Positions 23,250 to 36,300 of a stretch of DNA of 64,000 nucleotides are shown in pieces; position 1 is the first letter of the stretch, and each line of letters starts with the position of its first letter. Both the position numbers and the translations under genes were made by a program. Location: assembly GCA_003254925.1 (NCBI GenBank), contig QANZ01016493.1, positions 1-64,000 on the forward strand. Reading direction: 5' to 3'. A model generated the notes under the pieces. The model was given only the letters and a program-made list of their open reading frames with translations, did no database searches and was not told where the DNA came from. This stretch comes from Chamaecrista fasciculata. Taxonomy: Eukaryota > Streptophyta > Magnoliopsida > Fabales > Fabaceae.

Positions 23250-25850
23250 TTATTGCGTGTACCCCAGTGGTTTTAAGTTTTTATTATCACATGTATACGG
23301 CCCCCCAAAGGAACACCAACGGGAAAGGCTATGGGAGTTTCTAGGTAACACACCTGAACCCACTTGTGCATGGTTAATCATTAGTGATTTTAACCAGGTG
23401 CTTCGAAGTAGCGAGAAGAGTAATGGTACATCCAGGATTCGGGGTGTCGAGAGACCCTTAGACCTCTTTTTTGACAGAGGGTGGATTGAACTAGACATGA
23501 TTGGAAATACCTACACTTGGTCAAATAATCGTCAGGACACTAATAATATCCAAGAAAAACTTGATAGAGGATGGTGTAATATGCAGTGGATGCAAAGATT
23601 TCTGCACTCCTTTATTGAAGTTTTACCCCGAGCCGCCTCTGATCACTCCCCTCTCATTTTACATTCTGATCTTCCTTTGAAGGGCGGTAAAAGGCGTTTC
23701 AAATTTGAAGCCATGTGGCTCTCTCATCAAGATTACAAGAAGGTTGTTAATGACGCCTGGTGCTCTTCCCCAACCACAGCCGGATCCACCTCTTATAAAT
23801 GTGTGCAGAAAATCAAATACACTGCGTATGCCCTTAAGGATTGGAATAGGCTTCTTTGGCAATATCAGAAGCCAGATCACCTGTGCGGAGACTGAGTTAA
23901 AAGATCTTCAAATCAAATTAAGGCAGGGGCCAATCTGGGTATTGAAGAACAAGAGCTTATCATCAGGAGAAGGTTGGAAGCACTCTGGCAGTGCGAACAA
24001 ATTTTCTGGGCTCAGAGAGCAAAAAAGATGTGGTTGATTAACGAAGATAGAAACACGAAGTACTTCCATGCTGTTGTTAAAAATCGAAGAAACCGGGCCC
24101 GCATTTTAGCCCTACAGAACTCTGATGGAGTTTGGGTCCAAGAGAATGGGGCGATACTCAATTTGGCCAGGGACTATTTCGTAGATCTTTTTACTAACCA
24201 GATTGATTTTGACTAGGAGGCCTGTTCTGACCTCATCCGGAAAGCTGGTATCACTTGCCTCTCTGAGAGCCATCTTGCTACACTCAATATGCCGTTCACC
24301 AGGATGGAGACCGAAACGACTCTTTTCCAAATGGATGGTCACAAGGCTCCCGGACCGGATGGTTTCCCTGCCATTTTCTTCCAGAACCTCTGGCCCACCG
24401 TGGGTGAGGACCTCATCCGTATGGTATCGTCTTTTCTCAATTCTGGCCATATGATCAAGGAGTTAAATCAAACTCACATCATCCTCATCCTTAAAGGGGA
24501 AGAGCAACGCAGTTGCTGTGACTTCACACCTATCAGTTTGTGTAACGTGGCTTACAAGGTTATTTCTAAAACGCTCACCAACAGACTCCAGGACATCATC
24601 AAGGATGTAATCTCGCCATTTCAGAATGCATTTGCCAAGGGACGCGCCATCACAAACAATATCCTGGTTGCACATGAAGTGCTTCGGTATATAAGAAGAT
24701 GTAAGAAGGGAAAAACCTTCTGGGCAGGGTTGAAAATTGATCTCCTAAAAGCTTACGACAAGATCTCTTGGGATTTTCTACGAGTCCTCTTGAGGGAAAT
24801 GGGTTTTCCTGCCCACTGGGTCCGTTTGATTTCCCAGTGCGTGACGACTACTACCTTTAAAGTGCAGGTCAACGACATGCTATCTGAAAGCTTCTCTCCT
24901 AAAGCCGGACTAAGGCAGGGCGACCCTATCTCACCTTATTTGTTCATCTTATGTATGAATGTTCTCTCTGGCCTTCTTATCAAACATCAGGAAGAGAGGC
25001 ATATAAAAGGAATCAAAGTTTCTAGGACTGCACCTGCCATCAACCACCTTATATATGCTGACGATATCCTCTTGTTCTTTAAAGCTGATCTGGATTCTAT
25101 TACAAAATTTAAGGAGGTGTTCAGTGTTTTTGGCTAGGTTTCGGGATTGCATATCAGCCCTGAGAAATCCGAGATTACTTTCAGTCCAAACACTCCTAAC
25201 AGGTTCAAAAAAATGATTTCGAAAGCAACGAGCTTCAAAAAAGTTGACCGCTTCAATAAGTACCTGGGTAGTTTCGTTGATGAAGACGCACGTAGCAGGA
25301 AAATCTTTGATGTAATTATGGATAAGCTCCATACACAGCTCGATGGTTGGCAGAACAGATTGCTATCTCAAACCGCCAGAGTCACGCTTATCAAATCTGT
25401 GTTGTCCTCTTTGCCATTGTATCACTTATCCTACTTCAAACTTTCAGATAAGGAGGCTAAAAAATGTGACTCAATCCTTAGTAATTTTTTATGGGGTGAA
25501 TTTGCAAACAAGAAATCCCCGCATATGAGAGCTTGGGATAAACTTTGTGCCCCCAAGAACATGGGGGGTCTTGGGATCAAGAAAACGAAGGAATTTAATC
25601 TTGCTATGATAGGGAGGCAAGCTTGGTAGATCATCAACAACAAAGAAAGCCTCGTCTCGCAGGTTTATCACGCCAAGTATAGTAAGGGAGATACAGGTAC
25701 CCCTTTCACCTGTAATGCGGCAACCACCCCCTGGCGAGGCCCATATGCAAGTGCATCAATGATATTTTGATGGATTGTCAGTGGAGGGTTGGCACTGGTT
25801 CAGAGATTGAGCTTATAGGCCTTATGTTTGTGATTCAAAAAAAAAAAAAG
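23250..25850 (+). mobile_element. Decayed L1-type plant LINE (endonuclease tail plus reverse transcriptase)
   Basis: Plus-strand frames show the C-terminal part of an APE-type endonuclease (VYGPPKEHQR, IISDFNQV, RLDRGW-like segment, SDHSPLIL at about 23638) followed by a non-LTR reverse transcriptase. That contains HKAPGPDGFPAIFFQ, FTPISLCNVAYKVISK, KIDLLKAYDKISWDFL, GLRQGDPISPYLFILCMNVL and the catalytic YADD (about 25058). The frame is broken by a shift near 23860-23940 and by TAG stops at about 24214, 25134 and 25627. The 3' end stops after a TPWRG and WRVGTG segment and runs into an A tract at 25837-25849, so the usual zinc-finger tail is missing. The 5' part is truncated. An autonomous retroelement once, now inactive. 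Confidence 0.93.
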
Positions 25851-26482
25851 AATTTATTATCATCAATTTATTTAAATTTTTTTAGTTAAACTATTTATAT
25901 CCCTATCATTTGTATTCTGATTTAAATGAAAATGAATCTATTTAAACCGAGAGTTAACAATTAAACTGTTAAAGTCATTCTTACAATATTAATAATTGTG
26001 CCTCAATTCTTTTCCCTATAGTACAATCTTACCACTGAAATAGTAAATTATGAGCTTCACGTCTCAAATAAGGTAACTAAGTTAATAATCATGCAGACAT
26101 GGTTAATTTGACACATTTGGCCAAAAAAAAAAGTTTTCACAGTAATCTTCACGAAATGAAAGTTCAGTGACTAAACAGTGGTGTTAATTAATCTTATACC
26201 TCGCCCTAAATTAAAGATTTGTTCAATCGTCCTATTTTCCTTTTTTCCTTTTCAATAGAGTTGATTGTAACTGCGGAATTTTTTAATCAATGGGCATCCA
26301 AATTGCAACACCGACTTCAACGGTCAATTCATTAGCCACAGAATTATTGCAATGGTGTGCCGAATTTTGATGGTCAGAGCAAACTCTGGTTGACTCATGT
26401 AGTAAATAACCCTAAATTATTGTGCGGCTTTCTTAATAAGACCTCAAACAGAAATAGATCGATAGATATGGATTGATTAGGA
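25851..26482. other. Intergenic, AT-rich
   Basis: No gene seen between the LINE poly-A tract and the MITE. Confidence 0.5.
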
Positions 26483-26491
26483 AATAAAATA

Positions 26492-27007
26492 CGTCAAAGG
26501 TTTATTTTGGTTCTTAATATATCTTCTAATTTTATTTTAGTCATTTATATTTTAAAATATTCAAATTGGTCATATATGTTGGTTAAATGTTTCGATTTAT
26601 CTCAATCTATTGAATTTGATTATATTTTTTTTTTGTATTTCATTTCAAGTTCAAAGAGTTTGTTAAGAATAACTAGTAACTTTGAATTCGTCATATTCAA
26701 ACTTGCAACGAGAGAGATATGATTAATTTTACTTGTTTGATCATAAAACAAACAGTATACTTTTAGGATTGATTTGACATTGTTTGTTGACGACTCCAAA
26801 TGGATAGACAAAGTACATTTTAAGAACAATACATAATTATAAACTCATCACATTCGAATTTAAAACAAGATAAATATAATCATAATCAATAGTTTAGGAA
26901 CAAAATGAAACATTTTACCAACATTTAAGATTAATTTAAACATTTTAAAATATAAATGACCAAAATAAATATTAAACATATATTTAGGACCCAAATGACC
27001 TTTAACC
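26492..27007. mobile_element. Mutator-like foldback MITE with 9-bp target duplication
   Basis: A 516-bp element whose two ends are reverse complements over roughly 150 bases (GTCAAAGGTTTATTTTGG.. / ..CCCAAATGACCTTTAACC). An exact 9-bp duplication AATAAAATA flanks it (26483-26491 and 27008-27016). Long TIRs and a 9-bp duplication are typical of Mutator-derived MITEs. It belongs to the same family as the element at 60715-61252. The small ORFs inside are not genes. Confidence 0.88.
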
Positions 27008-27216
27008 AATAAAATAATAGGTTTTTTAAAAAAAAAAATAATAATAGGCAATTAACCATGGAAGGTATATATTTATAAAGAGTTAGCCAAGTTGAGTCAA
27101 GAAAGGCGAAACTCTCACGGACCCTTCCTTCCATTTGACCCCACCTAGCTTCACCGAACCCGTGGGCCCCACATCGTTCCGAACCTTTCTTCATAAAGGC
27201 TCGGAACCACCCAGCC

Positions 27217-28120
27217 CCTTATATATATACATTTATGTGCGTCTGGTTCTAGCCGCGTCGCATTCATTCTTTACTCTTCTTCGTTCAACGCGTTTTTTTC
27301 TTCGTTTCGTTGATTGGACCGATTAGTCGTCGCGTTTTCTTTCCATCTCAGGTAATTCTTTTTTGTTTTCCTATCCTCTCCGATCTGATCGCTATTCGGT
27401 GAGGTATCTGCGAGTTTTGCGTAATTGATCGTTTATGAGGTTTTGGTTTCGGAATTTTAATGTCTTGCGAGGGTTTGATTGTTAGGAATGATGGTAGGAG
27501 TAGGTGAATGAAGCTATGATGGCTTTTAACTGCTCAGGGATTTGTGGTTTTGAATTTTGATGAATGATCTGGTGCTTTTGGTTGTTTTGCTATGCATTTT
27601 GTGAGGTTGTGGATGATCGAGTTTGATTTTATGTCGGCAGAGGATCCTTTCGACCTATTTCTTGTATGAAAGCTAGTTTTTGGTTTCCTGTCAGGGCTGA
27701 TCTGTTCGGTTTCTTGAGTTTCCTGTTTCGTGTGTTCTGGTCGTATACTTATGCGAGCGATCGGTTTATATTTTTTCACCAATTAATTTGGCGGGGGATT
27801 CTTGATCTGATAAAAAAACTCCTGTTGATTCCATGAGTCACTTGTTGTCTAGGATCGGGTGTAGCTGCCATGGAGTCCAAAGGATTGTTTCCATGTGAAA
27901 TCTTGCCAACATTTTTTGTTACATCTATTAAACAAGAAATGAGAGAACCTCGATCTCTCATTATCTTTATTATTGACAATGGTCTCAAAATATCAGGAGT
28001 GTGATTTTGCCAACCTAATTGCTGGCGCTGCACTTATTTATGTTCATATCTTCTTGGTATGTCTCTGTGTATATTTTTAATGTATTGGTTTTGACTTATA
28101 ATCCTTGTGGCTTGTGACAG
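27217..28120 (+). promoter_or_regulatory. TATA box, 5' leader and leader intron of the ERD15-like gene
   Basis: CTTATATATATAC at about 27217-27229 is a TATA box. A pyrimidine-rich leader follows, with a donor CATCTCAG|GTAATT at about 27350. An acceptor CTTGTGACAG ends at 28120, just before the exon carrying the ATG. A long leader intron is common in this gene family and often raises expression. Confidence 0.65.
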
Positions 28121-28155
28121 ATATAAAGAACAAGAATCCAAGTCTTTCTTAGAAA

Positions 28156-28792
28156 ATGGCACTAGTCTCTGGAGGAAGATCAACATTGAATCCCAATGCT
28201 CCTATCTACATTCCTGCTGCCTTCCGCCAAGTGGAGGATTTTTCTCCAGAATGGTGGCAACTGGTAACTACATTGACCTGGTACCATGACTATTGGCTCA
28301 GCCAGCAACAAGATGTGGAAGGTTACTATAATAATGCTGGGGATGAATTTGAAAGCTGTGATGTGCTTGATTTGCTGCCTGATGCATTTGATCTTGACTC
28401 CGATGAAGATCTCTCTGTGATGGAAGCTCAGCTTGAGGAGTTCATTAGATCTTCTGAGGCTGAAGGTACAAGAAAAGTTGCCAGATCAATGTCTTGCACT
28501 CTCGCTCGATATAGTAAAGACATTGTGATTTAGTCTCTGTATCAAAAAGTGTATTTCTAATAATCAGGAAGTAACACATACAAAGATAACAAGTAGGTTT
28601 TCACTATAATAAAATTTCCAGGATTAGCCAATTAGGTAATATATGGAAATAGGAATTAATGAAGCAATTTGAGATACGTAAGCTACCCTAAATTTCTGTT
28701 TATTTGATTGATAGTAACGTGGGATACTATACTAATGAGCTTCTATTTCTTCAGCTAAAACGGAGAATGGAGCAAAGGATGCAACAGCATAA
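28156..28792 (+). CDS. ERD15/CID-type PAM2-motif protein
   Basis: Coding exons 28156-28465 and 28755-28792, joined GAAG|GT...CAG|CT in phase, give 115 residues. If the intron is retained the frame ends at 28533 with 125 residues. The N-terminal PAM2 motif (residues about 9-24, STLNPNAPIYIPAAFR) binds the MLLE domain of poly(A)-binding protein. It is followed by the signature VEDFSPEWWQLVTT and TWYHDYWLSQQ, then an acidic region (residues about 63-103) with DLLPDAFDLDSDEDLSVMEAQLEEFI. ERD15-like proteins are cytoplasmic, dehydration- and ABA-related and act through PABP. After the TAA at 28790-28792 the same frame stays open as AIKDAFRSTFSNLAKRRDP, so the true C terminus deserves checking. Confidence 0.9.
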
Positions 28793-30372
28793 GCCATCAA
28801 AGATGCATTTCGCAGTACTTTCAGTAACCTGGCTAAGCGCCGTGACCCATGAGCTTGCAAAGTCTTGGGTTGGCGGTTCGTTTAAGCTGCTTAGTACTTA
28901 CCATATCTTCTTAGCTTTAACTTTCTGTATCATCCAAAAGAAATCTCTGTAACTTCTGTATAGGCAATGTCCCAACATTTCGTTCTTCCCTATCTAGCTT
29001 TACCACAATCTTGGTAAGCAATGAAGTAAAAAACTAAGAGTTTGTGAAGCTAATTCGAATTGTAAGAGCTTCGACAAGTGTTGTTATAGGTCTGAAAAAA
29101 GAAAGAAAAATAGAAAAAATTATGTCAATTCATACTAGTTTTCAATTAATGATACTTTTTTTTTCTTTATTCTAATTTTTTATTTGGTTAACCTCTTATA
29201 ACTGTTAGTAAAGTTACAATAGTACAATAGCAAATGGATGGTGTATTTTTATTTTATCCGGGGCCGTAAATGGATAGTTTGTGGTCTTATTTAGTCGACT
29301 CATAATTATATATATATTTTTGGCCAACTAACTCATAATTATATTGAAAATGCTTATATATAAAGAAAAATTAATTTTATTATAAATAATTATTTGCATA
29401 GACGAATTAAATTGATAAAAAATTTAAGATTATATTTTTAAAAGACTCAATTTTGTAACTTTATCTTTTATATGTTAAATATAAAAAAAATGTAATGTAT
29501 TGAGAATTTAGTTTTTATAATATTGTTTTGTAACATTCACAAATTATTTCTCTTTTAAATTTCTTGACATCTAAGTATTTTTTATTTGTAGTTTAAAATT
29601 TATTTTAATCATAAAGACAAATAATATTACATGATTTTAGTTTGGAAATCATTTTTTTATCCAAGTTTGGAAATCAATTAGATTATATGGAAAGATTTAA
29701 ATGACAATAGAATTAAATGTTTAATATTTATAAATAGTAATACCTAAAATAAATTAGATTTTATGGGAAACAAAGTAAATGACACATGTTTGGATGCATA
29801 TATTATCAAACTCAAATTTTTTTGGTTGAATCATGGTTCCGTTTATTCGTATAATAATCTAAATAAAGACTAATCCCATTCGGGTTTTAGAGACAAAAAA
29901 ATTGGGCCCTCTCAACAATGTCGGCTCTAGGGATCGAAATTAGGTCCTTTCCCTAGGATGTAGCTCGCCAAACATTATACCAAATAATAACTCAATTTTA
30001 TACCTACAATTAATTAGATTATATGGAAAGATATAAATGACAATAGTATTAAATGTTTAATATTTCCTAAATACCTAAAATAAATTAGATTTTATGGGAA
30101 ACAAGCTAAATGGCACATTTTTTGGATGCAGATATTATCCAAGTCAATTTTATACCTAAAATTAATTAGATTATATGGAAAGATATAAATGACAATAGTA
30201 TTAAATGTTTAATATTTCCTAAATACCTAAAATAAATTAGATTTTATGGGAAACGCGGTTGACGAAAATGCCACTGCAATTTGACTGACTCTCGGCACCG
30301 CCTTATTGTCCCGCCTTTATATAAATGTTTCTTCCAAATCTCGACTAAACGCTAGTACGCAACTCGGAAACT
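28793..30372. other. 3' UTR of the ERD15-like gene, AT-rich spacer, promoter of next gene
   Basis: No additional gene. It contains the tandem repeat described at 30001-30254 and, upstream of the GNAT-BRCT start, a GC-richer stretch with TTTATATAAATG (about 30316-30327) as a likely TATA box. Confidence 0.5.
30001..30254. repeat. Partial tandem duplication, 152-bp period
   Basis: TACCTACAATTAATTAGATT at 30001 recurs at 30153 with one change, and similarity continues for about 100 bases to TTTTATGGGAAAC. A more diverged copy of the same unit lies at about 29660-29800. Non-coding. Confidence 0.85.
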
Positions 30373-33300
30373 ATGGCGCCAAAAACCAAACGTTCTTCTC
30401 CAATCCCTATCGGTAAACCCTAGAACTGATTATTTGCATTACTTGGATTTGGCTCCATTTCTATCCCGGATTTTGACCTTTGTCTCTCTCACAGGTAACT
30501 GCGAGATTACGATCGAGGGAAAAAACTTCACCTGTAAATCGGTTTCAGACAGTCTCCACATTTCTCTTCCTAGAAGCGGGAAGGTTAAAGTATCAGGTAT
30601 TGGATATTGATTTTTTTCGCCGTCAAGAAACATAGAGATGGATTTGATTAGGATAATGATTTTGTCTAAGATTGCTTGTCGTCTGTTTTTCTCAATCCCC
30701 GTTGTGCAGTTGTAGAAGATGCGGCTACGAATAATAGAAATGAGTCTGAGAATTTGAAGCCTAACGAAAAAGGTGAGGGACATTGCATTTTCATGTGTTT
30801 GTAACTTTGTATTGAGCGTTTGAGGGTTTTTGTCTCTTTCATAATCCCCTTATTTTTGTGGTCGGGGTTTATGCAGAGCATGAGTTTGTGCTTGTTAGTC
30901 CTAAAGATGTTGATGAAATTAGCAAATCCTACCTCCAGGTAAAACTCTCGTTCTGTACTCTGGTATACCGTATACCATTACCCGTGACTGTAAGTCTTCC
31001 CATAAATGGGTTTGCAGGAAGTGTTGCAGATGTATATGACAGAACTACCTGGAATGAATTATGCTGCGAATACTGGAAAGAAATCGAAGTTTCTTGAAAG
31101 ATGCACAACAAATGGGTATCAAATACTTGCTCATTTCTTTCATGCTTATGGTCGTTGGACCTTGGTAATGCTGCTAGTTCAGTAAGGTTTCATTTATTGG
31201 TTGATTATTCCTGCAGGAAATATCGTACACTGCTTCTGAAATCTGGTTCTGTTGGATATTCTGGAAAGGTATGTTTGCTAAGTAGCTGTACTTACTGGGG
31301 TGAACTTGGGTGCATGTTTTACAAAATAGCGAATAAATGGTTAATATTGATAGCATATGTTATAGCTATTGCTCTAGTCTGTAGTGGTTTCTTATTAGGT
31401 TTTGCACAGTGCTACACTCCTACATCTATTATAATGCCTGTGTAGCTCTCATTGTATTGTCATATATATTCTTTAGCCTTCAACTTCCTCCAAACATAGA
31501 TTTGGCACAAACTGTTTTCTGTGGGACATTACAGGCAGCCTTGACATTACCCTGTTATATTTCTAGACCTGTTTTAATTTATTGGGTTTCTAAATGCTTG
31601 GACTATCATTATATTTATGATTTAAGTCTTTGACAGTGTTTAATTGCTGAATGAGTTAAATATCATATAATTATTATGTTAGCATAAATGATGTGTTGGA
31701 TGTTAGATTAGTTTTCATGTGAATTCTTCTTCCATTCTAACTAAATATTAAATATATTTGAAATGAGTTTAGTGTTTTTTTTTTCCTGGTTGTGTGTGTG
31801 GATATTGTTTTAATATATGCATTACATTTCACCATATCTTGTGCAATGCTGTGAACTATTAATAAATATGAGAGAATCTGACTTGTATATTCCTTTTATT
31901 TTACTATGTGTATAGTTACTTTTTTAGTCCTATATTTATTAACATATACAATGCAATCATAAGTAATTCAAGATGCACCATCATATAAGCAGCATTATAA
32001 TAATTTGGTCAATAATAGGTTCGCAACATATAATACAGCCTTGCGTTGGTTTCTTGTTGGGAAGACCTACTGTTGTTAGCTGAGGACCACTGGATTCTGT
32101 TTGTATTTGAGTTTTACTGAATATATTTAGTCAACAGAGATAAAGTGATCGATCTTACAATTGAAGTCAGTCAAGTCACCATTACATTACATCAACTATG
32201 GCTTGATTGAACTCGTACTGATGCTTTCCTTTTCATCTTAAAACCAACAGGATTAACTGAATTAATTCTTTTTAAAAAATTATTTATTACCATCTTATAA
32301 TTAGGTATACAGTAGAGTTTTTCAGCAGGAATTAAAGAAATACAATTTACTTTTTTGTAATGGCTGACTCTATAATTCATTTTGTCCTTGCATAGGTTAT
32401 AGCTGCAATCACATATCAAATAATCCCTGCAGACACTGAGTATGCAGAGATCCCACTTGCAGCTGTTAGTGCAATCTATCAAAGAAAGGTCTGTTCTAAC
32501 TTCTACATTTCTTTACTTTTCTCTTTCTGTTCAGAATATCATGATTTCTATTTTTGGTTTAAAAATTTGAGCCTTACTTCCATCGGTGATTTACTTGGTT
32601 TTATATCTTACAATGAAGAACAGATGCCTTGAGGAGAACCATTTTAGTTATCAGGATTAATAAATAGTCAAAACTGGGGGAAGTGAGATATATGATGCAA
32701 GGAGATCAAATTTCAAGCTAATATTGTTTGAGGAATATGCTTTTTGGGAATCTTTCAGGATTTCAAGCTGATAATGTTACTTATAAGCTTCTTAGTTATT
32801 TAAAGATAGTGCACCTTTATTGATATGTTAAGCATTTTCCCGATTCTCCCTCACATAATTTCTGCTTTCCATAAGCGTATGCTTATGCATGCATAGTAAA
32901 CATAGCTGTAATATATTGGCTCAAATAATCTTTTCTATGTAAGTTAATAAATTAATATTCTACAGGGTCTTGGTCATCTGCTGTTCCTAGAGCTGCGGAA
33001 GAGACTTCAAAATGTTGGTGTTCGTTCAATTTTCTGCTGGGGTGACCAAGAATCTGAAGCCTTTTGGCTTAAACAGGTTAGTCATTACTCATTAATAAAA
33101 CTTTTCAGGAGTGTGGAGCATCTATAGTCATATCTGATAGTTTACTTAAATTGGCTGTTCCATATTTGAGTCTCTTTCAATACTTGATAGATGCGGATGC
33201 AAAATGTCCTAATGAGAATTTAGTTTAACATTTATCTAAGGAGAGCAAGTTTTATGGTAGGATGAATGAATATTCAATAGTGTCCCATAAAATATGCTAA

Positions 33301-36300
33301 ATATAGAACCATGATTTTTCCTAATTCCCTTTTGAAATTTGTAAGTTCAGGGTTTTGTATCAATAGCAGAGGTGGACACTAAAGGTAGAGCCCGCAGGTT
33401 GCCTATAAAAGCTGATATACGCAAAGCATTATGCTTTCCTGGTGGTTCAACTCTCATGGTTTGCCATCTGAGGACGGAACTCATAGCTGATACTGCTAAC
33501 ACTATCAAGTGTCTTCCCTTGCCACCTCATAAGAATTTGTTGACATCTGCCAACGACGAAAATGATCAGCTTAAATTTACAGGACAGTCACACATTGATT
33601 TAAACTTATCAAATAAATCTACCTATAGAACAGATGATACAGAGAATGGTCATCTTGAAGCTCTGGTGGAAGATGGCATCTCAAGGGAATTTGACGACTT
33701 GAGTTGTAGGTTTTCTCTTGATATATCTCAATCTGTTGTCTGTTTATCTGTCTCCCACATTTCCATTTGTCGGTTTTTTTTAAAAAAAATTTAAAAGGGA
33801 TTGATGCAAGTATTTTTTTCTAAATACTATTCATTGGTTTACAGTGTATTTTCTTTTTGTAATCTCTTACTTTGTCAACAAGGTTTGACAGTTGCAAATC
33901 TTTTGCAGCAGATGGTAACGCACTGGCCAACGGTGCTAGACTTTCAAATGCCGGAATTGATGCTGAAGTGGAGGATTGTACTAATTCTACCCAAGGTAAA
34001 AAGAGAACATGGGAAGCCTCATTGTCATCATTAAAGTCAAAAAGAGTGAAGGGAAGCCATTTAGTTGATTGTAGACCAGATTCTAGTTGGAATTTTATCT
34101 CAGAGGCCGATAGGACCAATTCTTGTTTTGTGGGGTGCTCACGGGATGCAGCAAGCGGTAAAAGTTCGATGGAACTTCCTTCTATTGTCAGAGAAAATAA
34201 TTCTGAAAAACTTAAGGGGGATTTTTTACATTCAGATGCTCTTATCAACAATAATATACCATCAACTAAACAGTGCTTTAGAATCATGTTGATGAATATT
34301 GCTGATGATACCAAGAAAACACACCTCACAAAGGTATGCTTAGTACCAGAGAAATTCAGCTGTGCTTTGCTAGTGAATGAGATTGGTGTCATTGAGTGTT
34401 GCTATAGTTGTCCTTATATGCAGGAACATTGGTTACTGCTTCTAGATAAATGAATCTTCTATTTTGTTATGATTGATGTAACATAGCTGGGAGGAAAAAG
34501 AATTTACAATTAATGTGGAAGTGATGTTTTGGAAAACTTTTTTTTGTCTCTAGTAATGGAATAAATACCTAGAAATTTATGCAAGTGTAAAGTCTTGGCA
34601 TCATCCTTCTTACTATAGGTTATTGAAGACCTTGGTGGCACTGTTACTGCCGATGGAAGCATGACCACACATGTTGTCACTGGCCAAGTGAGGAGAACTT
34701 TGAATTTCTGCACTGCCCTCTGTTCAGGGTTAGTTCTAACTTATAATTCTAAAACTTCATTTTGCTGATCTTCCTACATACAATTTTGTGGTTGAAATCA
34801 GTTATCTCAGTGGTCTCAATTTGCTGCTAGAGCATATGATATATCTGAGCCTTTATTCATAACTTTTTTCTGTTTTGACTGATATCCCATTATTTTCACA
34901 CGTTTGTGAATAAGCATTTGTCTTGTTTCCTTATTAAGGCCAATTAAGTCTCTTTATCGCCTTTGATTATCTTCCAGTATGAATGTATGATGTTTTGAAT
35001 TATGCAAGTTTTCCAGATGGTAAGACATGCATATTAATTTTTTATTTCTCTTTGGTCTCCACGTATCAAAAGCTTATCAGCACTGTGCTACACTTGTTTT
35101 ACAGAGCCATTTATTCCTCTTCATTTTTTAATTAATATTTCTAAGAAAATTTAGTAGTGTTCCTAATTTGTCAAGCAGTTGAAGTTTTTAAGTGCTGCTG
35201 TTTTTGGCTCATTAAAAATATATGCAAGATACAAAGCTTTTTTATTTAGTATATTTGAATTTATCTTTCCAGAGCAATATTATGTCAAATTTGTGTCTTC
35301 AACTATTGAATTCATAATTATCTTTAGAATCTTATTTTGCTTTTACGTCCTTTTTTTTGCCAGGTATTTTGCTTTTATGTCCTGTAAGTTTATTTTTTGT
35401 TGATTGAGGAAATATTTCCAATAGACCATGTTACTCAATACTGGAAAATGCTGAGGGCATTCTGTGCTATATTATTTCATTACAAAAAATGGGATCAGAG
35501 CTCGATGCAACTAAATGAATATTTAATTACTTATTGTGTTTACATGTATGATATTACCACAACATGCCTTTTAATTTCCGAAGGGTTAATTGTTTTTTTT
35601 TTTTTTTTNNNNNNNNNNNNNNNTTTTTTTTTTTTTTGGTTCTTTTGCTTTTAATTAGTCATGTGCCTATGAATGCTACTACACAATATACTTTTTAATT
35701 TCTATTGTGTTATGAAGCTTTTGATATCTAGTGCCCAGCTACAGATTTAACTGTCGATTAGGTTGATTATGTATATAATTCATAACACTTGGGTGTTGCT
35801 AACTACACAGGGCTTGGGTGGTCTCATCGGACTGGTTAAAAAAAAGCTATCGTGAAGGCAAATTTGTGGGTAGGTCAAACCAAAATATAGTTTATTAACG
35901 TCTTACATCACGATGGCCATACAAACACTAATGCTTCGAAATTAATATGCAGATGAATTACCTTACATACTTAATGATAAGGATTATCTATTGAAGTACA
36001 AATCTGATTTAAAAGATGCAGTTCTCCGAGCAAAAGTTAGCCCCCATGCTTTGTTCCAGGGGTATACTGTATGCTTTTCAGCTCATGTTCAACCTCCTGC
36101 TAAAACACTGTCTGCAATAGTGGGGTCTGCTGGTGGCAATGTAAGCCCCCAAGCTTTGTTCCAGGGGTATAATGTATGTTTTTCAGCTCATGTTCAACCT
36201 CCTGCTAAAACACTGTCTGCATTAGTATATTTTATCTCTTTGAACTGGATTCTATTTATAATGTTGGTATTTGAACTTCAAAACGTTACACTTTACCTTC

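Noticed and set aside
24112-24450. Minus-strand ORFs over the LINE
   Set aside because: Shadows of the reverse transcriptase frame.
33820-34392. 190-aa minus-strand ORF
   Set aside because: Antisense shadow of exon 10 of the GNAT-BRCT gene, whose frame joins in phase on both sides.
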